From the NCBI GenBank assembly GCA_029962745.1, contig JAPZVO010000043.1, positions 82,667 to 146,666 on the forward strand: a stretch of 64,000 nt of DNA. Reading direction: 5' to 3'. A program made the position numbers and the translations under genes. The DNA is from Echinometra lucunter. Taxonomy: Eukaryota > Echinodermata > Echinoidea > Camarodonta > Echinometridae. Below the pieces are notes generated by a model. That model was not told the origin of the DNA. It made no database searches and saw only the letters and a list, made by a program, of their open reading frames with translations. Below, one piece after another: positions 55,363 through 64,000 of the stretch (its first letter is position 1; each line of letters opens with the position of its first letter).

Positions 55363-55687
55363 ATAAGGCATTCTTACTTAGCATGTGCGTGACAATAGAT
55401 TTCTATCATATTTCTGGTATTACAATAGAATACTTTGCACTAAACTAATACTCCCCAACACCCAAATTGCTCAACTTCAGAAACTACAAATACCGCATTC
55501 TTACTTTACATGTGCGTGACAATAGATTTCTATCAGTGGTATTATCTCTACACATAAACATCATTAAATCTCACATTTCTAGAATGAAAATTAATCTCTA
55601 CAGTTATGTTATCTTAATACACATCAATAATGCCATTGCATTTCATATTTCTGGTATTCAAATAGAATACTTTGCACTAAACTAATA
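55363..55687 (+). repeat. Local duplication with a nested LINE scrap
   Basis: A block from CATTCTTACTTAGCATGTGC to CACTAAACTAATAC (55368-55450) recurs at 55497-55685, the second copy split by about 100 bp. Between them, CCCAACACCCAAATTGCTCA (near 55457) and CAGAAACTACAAATACC match the RT fossil at 57890-57930. Confidence 0.7.
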
Positions 55688-55739
55688 CAGGTCATAAATA
55701 TATTGCGGTTTAAACAAACCATGTTATAATAAGTTTAAA

Positions 55740-56240
55740 ATTTATGTAAAATAACATCATTCGATTTGTTGCAATTGAAAAAGCAGCTTATATCTATACA
55801 CCTGTGTTTTCTGTAAACAAACATTAATGCATGAGATTTCGTGCACATAAAAGGAGTACTTTGTACTGCTTGTTCGTTCAACAGTAAGGGAAATAAAATC
55901 TTGTGACAACATAAAAAATGTATACGAGGCTACATTTTCTGCTTTTGTCAATACTGCTCCTATGCAATAAACTTCTCGTCACTTTGAAAACAGAAACCCC
56001 TCAAAAAGTTTGGAATCACATTTATGATTGATAATGTCTCTCTTCGCAGGACATAATCATGGATATGGTTAACGTGTGTTTATTCCTCTGTATAACGATA
56101 ACCGAATTGTTGCGATTTTTTTTCAGTCACGGAAACTGCTTCAGAATAAGGGGCCAAGTCAGTTAAAGAGTGAAAAGTTGCAAAATCTCTGGTCTTTTTC
56201 AGCTGTGTATTCTACCTTCTTTGAAAAGTGTAGGACTGCT
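55740..56240 (+). repeat. Dispersed repeat T, copy 1
   Basis: Landmarks GGCTACATTTTCTGCTTTTG, TGCAATAAACTTCTCGTC and TTTATTCCTCTGTATAACG recur, diverged, at about 60400-60900. No ORF is shared. Confidence 0.65.
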
Positions 56241-56738
56241 GATCTTCCAAGAGCCACATACACAAAAAAATGAAACAATTTAACACAAACATTCAAACAA
56301 ACATGCAGTACCATTAACATCAAATGAAATCATATCTGTTGAAAAAAAACAACGAAAAAACAACAACAGTAACAAACCCCCCCCCCCCAAAAAAAAAACA
56401 AACAAACAAACAAAAACAAAACAAAAACAAAACCAAAAACAGGCACGAGAGAAACTTCAAGTCTTAAATTTCCCCAGTTCATGTTTATGATTGATACCGG
56501 CCTCCGATCGGAAACCCATTTATTGTATTATCTGGCAAATCTTGCCTGTATCCCCTATCCTGAGACCAATATTATACGGGTTAACGCACTTAAGTCACAT
56601 TCTCGTCATTAAAGAAGAAGAAGAAGAAAAAAAAAAAAAACACCGCCTTTTCTTGTATGTTCATAATACACTGATACTAGAGTATCAAAGTGTTATTTAG
56701 TTTGACAACATACGAAGAACTTTCAGAAATATTTAAAT
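56241..56738. other. Non-coding stretch
   Basis: C10 then A-rich and (AAAC)n sequence (56378-56435), and GAA/A-rich sequence near 56612-56640. No gene. Confidence 0.6.
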
Positions 56739-58270
56739 ATGACCACGTCGATGGAAATTGAGTCTCTCATTCGGAACAACCCTGTGAAATCATGTGAGCT
56801 TGACCCAGTTCCAAATAAGTTCCTGAAAGAATGTGCACCCATCATTTCTCCATACATTGCTGATGTTATCAACCTGAGTCTGCAGAGTGGGTAAGTTCCA
56901 GAAGCCTTAAAGGTTGCCTATGTCCACCCACTCCTGAAGAAACCTTCACTGGACACAGATAATCTCCAGAACTATCGTCCAGTCTCTAACTTGCCTTACT
57001 TATCAAAACTTCTAGAGCGAGTAGCCTTCTCCAGATTGTATGATTACCTTCATGAGAATGGCCTTCTAGATAACCGCCAGTCGGCCTATCGGGCTGACCA
57101 CAGTGTTGAGAGCTTGCATGTCAACTTGTCTAACGACATCCTTACAGAGATGGATAATGGTAGGATTACTGCTGTTGTGCTACTAGACCTGTCTGCAGCA
57201 TTCGACACTGTCGACAATTGCATCCTTGTCAACGTATTATCATCCTTCGGAATTCGCGACTCTGCACTTGAATGGTTTAAGTCTTATCTTGATCATTGTC
57301 AGCAGATAGTCTGAGTGAATCATGACAGATCTGATCCTGTACAGCTCAGATGTGGAGTCCCGCAAGGATCAATCGGAGGTCCGCTGTTGTTCTCAGTTTA
57401 CATCAATAGACTCAAGCAAGTGTTAGAGCAGCATGATGGCAAGTCTCATTGCTACGCAGATGACATCCAAATCTACACTTCGTTCTCTCCAAATCAAAAT
57501 GATGCAAATCGTACTGTTAAAGTACTTGAAGCTTGCATCAAAGAGGTTCAGACTTGGATGAACACAAACTCACTGAAACTTAATTACAGTTAAACTGAAC
57601 TAATCTTATTTGGCTCTAAATCCAACCCTGCGAAGATCCGAAATTTCGCTGTAAGCGTTTGTGACTCTGTAATTAGTCCATCCTTGCAATGTCGTAATCT
57701 TGGTGTCATGTTGAACTCTTCCATGTCATTTTCAACTCAGGTGTCTAGTATTTGCAAGTCAGTTAGATATCAACTAAGGAATTTAGGTTTCATTCGAAAA
57801 TACTTAAGTCGTTCAGCTACAGAGAAACTTGTCCATGCTCTCATTTCTTCACGATTAGTTTTTTGTAACTCCTTACTCTATCAACTCCCCAACACCCAAA
57901 TTGCTCGACTCCAGAAACTACAAAATACTGCTGCACGCATTGTCACGTTTTCTTCCCGTAGAACCCACCTCACTCCTGTTCTTAAAGCCCTACATTGGCT
58001 TCCTGTACTTGATATGATAATCTTCAAGATATTATTACTAGTATTCCGTTCCCTTCATGACTCTGCTCCCTCCTACAATATGAATTTAATAACTGAGTAC
58101 AAGCCTACAAGACACCTACGTTCTTCTCAATTTTCCCTTTTGGTAACCCCCAAGACACGGAACTCTTGGGGGGGGGGGGGGAGGGGATAGAGCCTTATCT
58201 CACTCTGGCCCTCATCTTTGGAATAGGCTCCCTCTTGAAATACGTACCCTATCAGCCGTAGCAAGTATAT
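56739..58270 (+). pseudogene. L2/CR1-like LINE reverse transcriptase fossil
   Basis: One frame from 56739 to about 58165 has three in-frame stops (56892, 57312, 57591). It shows NYRPVSNLPYLSKLLERVAF, motif A VLLDLSAAFDTVDN, motif B CGVPQGSIGGPLLFSVYINR, motif C CYADDIQIYTSF and the downstream LISSRLVFCNSLLYQLPNTQ and ALHWLPVLDM typical of L2/CR1-type elements. A G13 run (58169-58181) then shifts the frame; the usual HLWNRLPLEIR ending follows to 58270. The endonuclease and ORF1 are absent: a 5'-truncated, mildly decayed copy unrelated to the intact LINE at 33-38 kb. Confidence 0.87.
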
Positions 58271-58870
58271 AATTTGTATGAATTCACATTAGTTTATGTT
58301 TTGAAAAAAAAAAAAAACGAAATGAAATAGAAACGTCAATAGTAAATTTGCATTTAATGTGTTGTCTTCTCCTTTTTTCTTATATGTATATATATATTTC
58401 ATGATAAAATTGTACACAATTTATGTTTACAATATCATTAGTATTTGAGGGATCCACACTCTGCAAGCACTGCTTTTTAGTGGATCGCTCCATTTCCATA
58501 AGAGCTTATGCTGTATATATTCTTTTGTAGATTTACTTTGCTTTATATTTCAAATTATGTAAACATATCCTGTCATTGTAAAAAAAAAAGAAATAAAAAG
58601 TTATGTATGGTTGATTTTTTCAAAACTTGTTGTTATTTATATTAATAAAATGGTGCTGATTATAATTTTTTTTCTTCAACATGCTGAACCTTTGAAGGTT
58701 CTTTAAAGCACCAGCCTATAAAGGTTCTCTAAAGGATTCTAAAGGGGTCTTTAGAACCATTATTGGTTGCACTAGGAACTTTTGGGGCTCTTGAAAATAT
58801 AGAACCTCTTTTTCTGGAGATTCTAAATACGGAGGAAAGAAGGTTTTAACTGGCACATTTACTAAGAGTG
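58271..58870. other. LINE fossil 3' flank and a short AGGTTCT-rich segment
   Basis: AT-rich with A runs (58300-58320, 58579-58600). From 58688 to 58850, AAAGGTTCTCTAAAGG-type motifs and TAGAACC repeat, forming short hairpins. No gene. Confidence 0.5.
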
Positions 58871-59622
58871 TATAAATGGTATAAATTCAATTCACGCACT
58901 ACCCCTGCTCCAAGACCAGCAACGCAAAACCCCATAATGATTAAGGATCTGCTTGATGTTAGAGGGAGATACCTTACTTCCTGAAGCTTCTGGATCCTGG
59001 CAAATGCCTCTTTGTCATCCATGGGTTAAGCTGAACTGTGTGGACAAGTCTGCTGTTCACCTTCTACCTTATCTTGATAGAGTCTGTACTGTCCCAGAAA
59101 TGCTTACCTTGTGTCTGATGGTTTAAACAGATGCCCAAGGTATGCTGAGAGTCTTGGATATTACTCCTAGAGAGGAGCCCGTCTTGGGTAAATCAACGAC
59201 TCACTGTCTGAGGTCTTCCCTATACTCCTTAGACTTTCCAATATAGTGCTTATGTTGTAATGCCGATCAACAGTCATTGGTGTTAGCTGTAAGGACACCA
59301 ACTGGGGATCACTACAGTAACTGTTGGTCAAATTTTGGACTCTATCTTTTCACATAGACAACAGTCAATTCATCAAGTCAGTTTCTGGTTATGCTTGGTA
59401 AGGAGGGAATGTCAGTCCTGCTTCAAAGGCCTCCAGAAGCCATTTTCATATGTCATATTATTATTATCATATTCCAGAGTCCTTTATATAAAACAAGGTC
59501 CACCTGAAAGCCATCATTAATTTGATAACACCACTTTTTAAAGAGAATTTTAAAACTACAACAGGGGATGTATGTAAACTTTTGACCCAGTGATTTTCAG
59601 AAATACAGATAATATGAACCAT

Positions 59623-59682
<60 letters not shown>

Positions 59683-59838
59683 ATTGTGTATCATATAGGA
59701 AATATAAAGCATGAACATGAGGTAGACATTCAGTTTGTCTGATATAATTAGAAATGAAACTGTTTTGGCAACAAAAGATGATGAAAATATGAGAAAAACT
59801 GTTTTTCTGCCAGGTGTATGTAAACTTCTGGCCCTAAC
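58871..59838 (-). mobile_element. Tc1-like transposon remnant with IR/DR-type right end
   Basis: TGTATGTAAACTTTTGACCC (from 59569) and GTGTATGTAAACTTCTGGCC (from 59814) are two direct repeats within the right end, which closes with CTAACTGTA at 59838. Such paired repeats are the IR/DR layout of Sleeping Beauty-type Tc1 elements. I found no matching left end and no readable transposase in 58871-59560, so the left limit is arbitrary. An (AT)n tract (about 59623-59684) sits between the repeats. Confidence 0.55.
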
Positions 59839-60399
59839 TGTATCTAGATACATGAGAGTTTGGGAGGGCAAACAAATTGGACATGCAAGCGAGTTGACCG
59901 GATATGTAAATTAGATTTCTTATAGGTCCATAGTGTATTTTGAAGACGAGAGAAATAATTCTCAAAAAAAAATTTGTTTTTCCCTCGCTCGCTTTGCTCT
60001 CTCGTAATATACATGGTTTGGACAGTAAACAACTGGGCCAGCGAGGTGCTATGATAGTAATATTTGGCTGCGAGCGAGATTGCCAAATAAAATCTTTCAA
60101 ATATCTCATAGGCCTAGAGTGTAATTTGATGCCAACGCTTTTCTTCACCCTTTCCCCGCTCCCTCGCCGAGGATATTCGGCATCAATCATCCCCTCCCCC
60201 AACCACCGACACAAATCGACACCCATTCTTCTGACGTTCAACCTTTGTTGATAGAATGGGAAATTTAAGCTATAGTTTAACTTTGCATGTACGTGTTAAA
60301 ATTTGTCTAGCGGTTGTATAAATAATGTAATTAAATTTCACATTTCTGCACGAATGAATATAAACCAGAAATGAATTCTGGTTTTATCATGCTATAATA
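59839..60399. other. Non-coding stretch
   Basis: It holds loosely repeated GCGAG-type motifs (GCGAGTTGACC, CTCGCTCGC, GCGAGCGAGATTG) at 59888-60080. No gene is supported. Confidence 0.5.
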
Positions 60400-60900
60400 A
60401 TTTCAAAAGATGATATGACATCTATCATTCATTTTAGTGTAATTGAGAACGAAATTCATGATATCTATATACACGTGCTTTCGGCAAACAAACATAAAGA
60501 TATGAACTTTCGTACAAAATTCAAAAACAATTTAAATATACGACAATGTTGATCGTTCCTTCAAATAAATGTTATAAGAAACTGCTTAAGTGTTCCAAAG
60601 TTTGGGAACTGAGATTTCCTGACATCATCAAAGAGTATACGGTGCTACATTTTCTGCCTTTGTCCCATGCAATAAACCCTTCGTCGTGGTGCAAACAGAA
60701 AACCCTCCAAGAAGTTTTGAAACTCACTGATGGTAGATACATCTCTCCTGTCAAGGCAATAGTCTCAATTCTAAGGGGGTTTATTCCTCTTTGATAACAC
60801 TTTTTTTTTCAGTCATAGATGTGCAGTACATAAGAATATGTGGCATGGTCAGTCAAAAGTGAAAACTTTCAAGAGGCCCTGCTCTTGTTCTGTAGAAAAA
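60400..60900 (+). repeat. Dispersed repeat T, copy 2
   Basis: Diverged match of 55740-56240 in the same orientation: GGTGCTACATTTTCTGCC, CATGCAATAAACCCTTCGTC and TTTATTCCTCTTTGATAAC. The spacing of about 4.65 kb encloses the RT fossil and the Tc1-like end. Confidence 0.65.
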
Positions 60901-61359
60901 AGGAAAAACACCCACTTTCAACAAAGGAAGAGTGTGTTGCATTACATTAATACCAGTAGCCATCGGTGCATTATGCAACTATTCACTTTTGACCCTGCTT
61001 CCTATCCGGAGGTACTGCTCATTCCGTGACGGCAATATCGTAACTAATATGGGATCATTATAAAGAGGAATGCACACACTTCCTAATAACAATGAAATAA
61101 AGCAATGATTATGCTATGGCGATAGAGTTACTATCGATCAAACTTGTGTTTCAAACCTTTTCAGGGGGGGGGGGGGTTTTTCCTTTAAAAAAATATATAT
61201 GAAAAATTTACAAATATCAATTGTATGAATGAATTTCTTTGATCTTGTTTAGAATATCTATTTTGTTTTTCAAATACCTCCTTCGTCTCGGCTCTAGGAA
61301 TATGAAGGGTGAGATACAAAACCCTAAAGCAATTACTTCTGAGCCCTTTGTTGATATAT
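60901..61359. other. Non-coding stretch
   Basis: G11-12 at about 61146-61157 followed by T5. No gene. Confidence 0.55.
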
Positions 61360-61880
61360 ATGTAAACACAAAACAAGAAGTAAGTTCCCCCCAAAACAAA
61401 TCTGTGTATTCTTCAGCAGGTACTTTTGATTAAGTCTTAATACAGAGGCATGTAGCTGTATTTCTTAGCTACATTCCATGTAAAATTCAGGGCAAACCCC
61501 TCAGTCACGTTTCAGTGAACATGGCCTAAACACAGCATGGTCAATTTTTAAAGTTCACAATCCTCATGTCATAACTTTGATTTCATGATATGGGAACAAA
61601 TTAAAAAATATGAAGCGTTAGAAGGCATGCAACATGAATTTTATGCGCTTCCAAACATACCGAATGATTTGTGCACCAAATTTTAAGCTTGAGTGAGCAC
61701 AAGGAAAAATTGCAAAAAAAAAAAGCAAAAAAAAAAAAAAAAAAAAACAACTACTGTTTTGAAATCTTTCGCGTGCTAAATTTGATCTAATGAGGAGGAA
61801 TTCGTGTTCTGTAAGGATCTTTACGACTACTGAAAATGATACGTATTAATTCACGGTTGAAAGAAAAACAGAAAATATCA
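61360..61880 (-). repeat. Repeat family R, copy 3
   Basis: Inverse of copy 1: CACAAAACAAGAAGTAAGTT, TTCAGTGAACATGG (61516), GAGTGAGCAC (61690) and AAATTTGATCTAATGAGGAG. A23-type runs lie at 61705-61745. Confidence 0.7.
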
Positions 61881-61934
61881 CCGTCTTAAAATCATGAAGG
61901 ACTAGCCGTACAGCTAGCGTGTTTGGGTCCCACG

Positions 61935-62250
61935 CCTATGAACGGTATCGGCCAACTCATGAAATATTGTTATCATGTGTTCCTGTTATCACGTTAAGTT
62001 CTTTTTAGTATTTTTTACAGTCAAAAGAATTATAGTTAAGTTCAATGGCGGATTTTATTTTATTTTATTTTTTTATTTGGCGGAGGCATTTCCCCTTTCG
62101 ATGGAAAATATATATTTTACCCCCTTTTTAAAATTGATCCCCCCCCCCTCGTTGAAGTGATAACCTTTTTAATTCAATTTTTTTTATTCTATAGCTGTCA
62201 GACAATTTTGGACGAAATGGAACCCCCCAAATCAGCATTCCTCTGTTGTT
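61935..62250 (+). repeat. Dispersed repeat S, copy 2
   Basis: Match of 53637-53965 in the same orientation, about 8.3 kb away: GCCTATGAACGGTATCGGCC, CATGTGTTCCTGTTATCACG and CTATAGCTGTCAGACAATTT. The homopolymers differ in length and base between copies. Confidence 0.8.
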
Positions 62251-62536
62251 GATTTTGTTTTTGATTTTTTGTTTGCTTGTTTTTTTTAGAGGTTATCACA
62301 AATAGTAAGCTTATGAAATTCCATTGAACATTCATTTTACATGTTTCATCCACACCCTCCCCTCCAGCTTCTTCATGCATGTATAGCAGAAAACTGTGAT
62401 GCTGCGCAGCGCTCGATATGCGAAGAGAATGGAAAGCGTGTAAAGTATAACGCAGGACCCGAGACCAACAGGCCTCAATCATTCATAACCCTACCCAGCT
62501 CCCGCCCCCCGTACCTTATTCAGAATGGGACAGAAA
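62251..62536. other. Non-coding flank of the hAT-like MITE
   Basis: A GC-richer patch at 62350-62520 gives the start of a long but unconvincing rightward ORF. No gene is recognised. Confidence 0.45.
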
Positions 62537-63214
62537 CAGTGGCGGCACCAGGATTGTTAAAGTGGGGTGGGGGGCAAATTGAGGGCAAAAGAAAATGTTT
62601 GGGGGGGGGCAGAGGCAGTCAATTTTATTTTATTTTTTTTTTTTTTTGCGTGTATGGAAAAATCGAGCGTGAAGCGCGAGTTTTAGTCGTCGGCGTAAAC
62701 CACTTTGAGGAATGGGGAGGGGGGGGGGGGGTAATTGAATTTTCGGACTATTTTTTTTTTCCTCTTACACACATTTTAATATCAATTTTGCGAGCGAGCG
62801 AATCGAGCAAACAAAATATAACCGCTTTTTTTTTGGTCTTTAATCGCATTTTCGAAAAAAATATTCTGAAATACGGCGAGCGAGCCAAAAATGGCTACTT
62901 TTCGTGTTTTTGATCGCATTTTAGAAAAGAAATTTTAAAATATGACAAGTGAGCGAAGCGAGCGAGCCAAAAATATCCACTTTTTTTGGTTTTCAATCGA
63001 AGTTTTGAAGAGTGGAAAATGGTATTTTAGAGCACTTCACAGCTGGAATATGATGCTTATGACAACATCTACTTATTTTCAAATTACTGTATAATTTTTC
63101 TTTTCAGTCCTCAAAATTTCGGGGGGGGGGGGCAAATTGGGGGAAAAGCTTCTGAGTGGGGAGGGGGGGGGGGGCAAATGCCCCCCATGCCCCCCCCCCC
63201 TTGTGCCGCCACTG
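62537..63214. mobile_element. hAT-like MITE with CAGTGGCGGCAC ends and 8-bp duplication
   Basis: The left end CAGTGGCGGCACCAGG and the right end, read in reverse, CAGTGGCGGCACAAGG match except for one base. Flanking GACAGAAA (62529-62536) and TACAGAAA (63215-63222) are a 7 of 8 duplication, fitting hAT. Inside are long G runs (62602, 62719, 63121, 63167) and degenerate repeats of GCGAGCGAGCCAAAAAT (62790-62970). No transposase. Confidence 0.85.
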
Positions 63215-64000
63215 TACAGAAAAGAACATTCCTGCATTGTTATGTAGAACTAAATCGAGTTCTTCTTAATTTGATCCATTTTTTGCATTAAAACCGTTTA
63301 AGCACGGTCAATATGAACACCATAATCCAACAATGCCCACGGTAGTAGCTCGGAAGCTATTTTGAATAAAATTACACCCGTGGTCAAACTCAAATTGCAT
63401 ATGCAGTACCTCACAACGATGAAACTTCAGTTCGAGAGTATCTTGCTCCTACACTTCTTTCGTAAAAAGCTGTTCACAATCCTTTTTATAGTGTGTTCAA
63501 ATTCCCGAGATTTAATCGTAATTACAGTCATACTCACCTCGATCGGAGTTATTAGTTAGGCCCTATAATCGTACTCACCTCTGTGCAGATGACGCTGGCT
63601 TTCATACTTGATGATGTAAAAAAGAAATCAGAGCGTCGTTTACAGTAAGATGGCACGTATGAGCGCCTCTCATTGCCCCGGTGGCATCTTTGTGCTCGCC
63701 GACATGTTTGCAAAATGTGCGTGCATAAACCATATGATGGCGTCATCACACTAGCTCCAGAGTGGATTTATAGAGAGAGTGGCGACACGCGTATGTACAA
63801 GCTATGGGGCGCGGGGTCAAAGGTCAAACATGGGGATCAAAATAGTTCCCTCCCAGTCTGTTGCGTCGTCTGCTACCTACATGAACAGAACAAAGATGCC
63901 TTGCTGCCAGCTTGCAAGACGATATTTGATTGTATCCACTTTTTACTGACAATTATGTATAAAGCTTCCCGAATGAAGGAAATGCAGCATAAAATCTCAA
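63215..64000. other. Non-coding stretch at the right edge
   Basis: No gene is recognised. Small frames of 65 codons on each strand (63362 and 63749) have no recognisable features. Confidence 0.5.

Noticed and set aside
59467..59871. 134-codon leftward ORF with a Tyr-Ile run
   Set aside because: The run is the (AT)n microsatellite within the Tc1-like end.
62341..62913. 190-codon rightward ORF
   Set aside because: It crosses the left end of the hAT-like MITE and several G and T homopolymers; the composition is low-complexity.

Overview
The window looks like repeat-dense nuclear DNA of a marine invertebrate, most likely a deuterostome (echinoderm or hemichordate-like). The evidence is AT-rich sequence, spliceosomal introns, a Polinton/Maverick with a chromodomain integrase, a tRNA-derived SINE with a conserved central domain, a two-ORF LINE with a PHD finger, and hAT, Kolobok-like and Tc1-like DNA elements. 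Species cannot be fixed from the sequence alone. I recognise no host protein-coding gene; almost everything supportable is mobile-element DNA.

Region 1 (1-10.2 kb) is most of a decaying Polinton, cut by the left window edge. Genes run leftward in the order POLB, packaging ATPase, small basic core-like protein, conserved Polinton protein, INT, minor-capsid-like N-terminus, small virion-protein relic. The ATPase and core-like frames are intact; POLB and INT are broken. POLB appears to have three short 5' exons separated by introns with good splice sites. A small rightward frame (9661-10149) lies head-to-head with it. Major capsid and protease genes are not seen and would lie left of the window or be lost.

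Region 2 (10.2-23 kb) is non-coding repeats: a 54-bp tandem repeat, then a same-strand array of four related units (12489-19456) with matching 14-bp inverted ends, one to three 5' hairpin modules each, CG-rich alternating tracts and a tRNA-like 3' half. The first unit carries a 684-bp TTAA-flanked insertion with a broken THAP domain. A foldback repeat (19541-19960) follows.

Region 3 (23-32.7 kb) holds a one-frame gag-protease fossil, a 312-bp duplication that appears identical, a SINE with target-site duplications, and two abutting foldback structures (28771-30235 and 30281-31665), the second with its own TTAA-flanked insertion.

Region 4 (32.7-46 kb) is a mosaic of dispersed repeats A and B split by a full-length LINE with both ORFs open (33354-38247), a 2.3-kb TIR element with a 581-bp MITE nested inside, and a 3.3-kb unassigned insertion.

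Region 5 (46-64 kb) has a repeat family R carrying a recurring short motif, a near-perfect palindrome, several diverged duplications, an L2/CR1-like RT fossil, a Tc1-like end with internal direct repeats, and a hAT-like MITE with a near-perfect 8-bp duplication. Long G/C homopolymers recur throughout. The elements record successive nested insertions; only the LINE (and perhaps the Polinton ATPase and core-like genes) still looks coding-competent.
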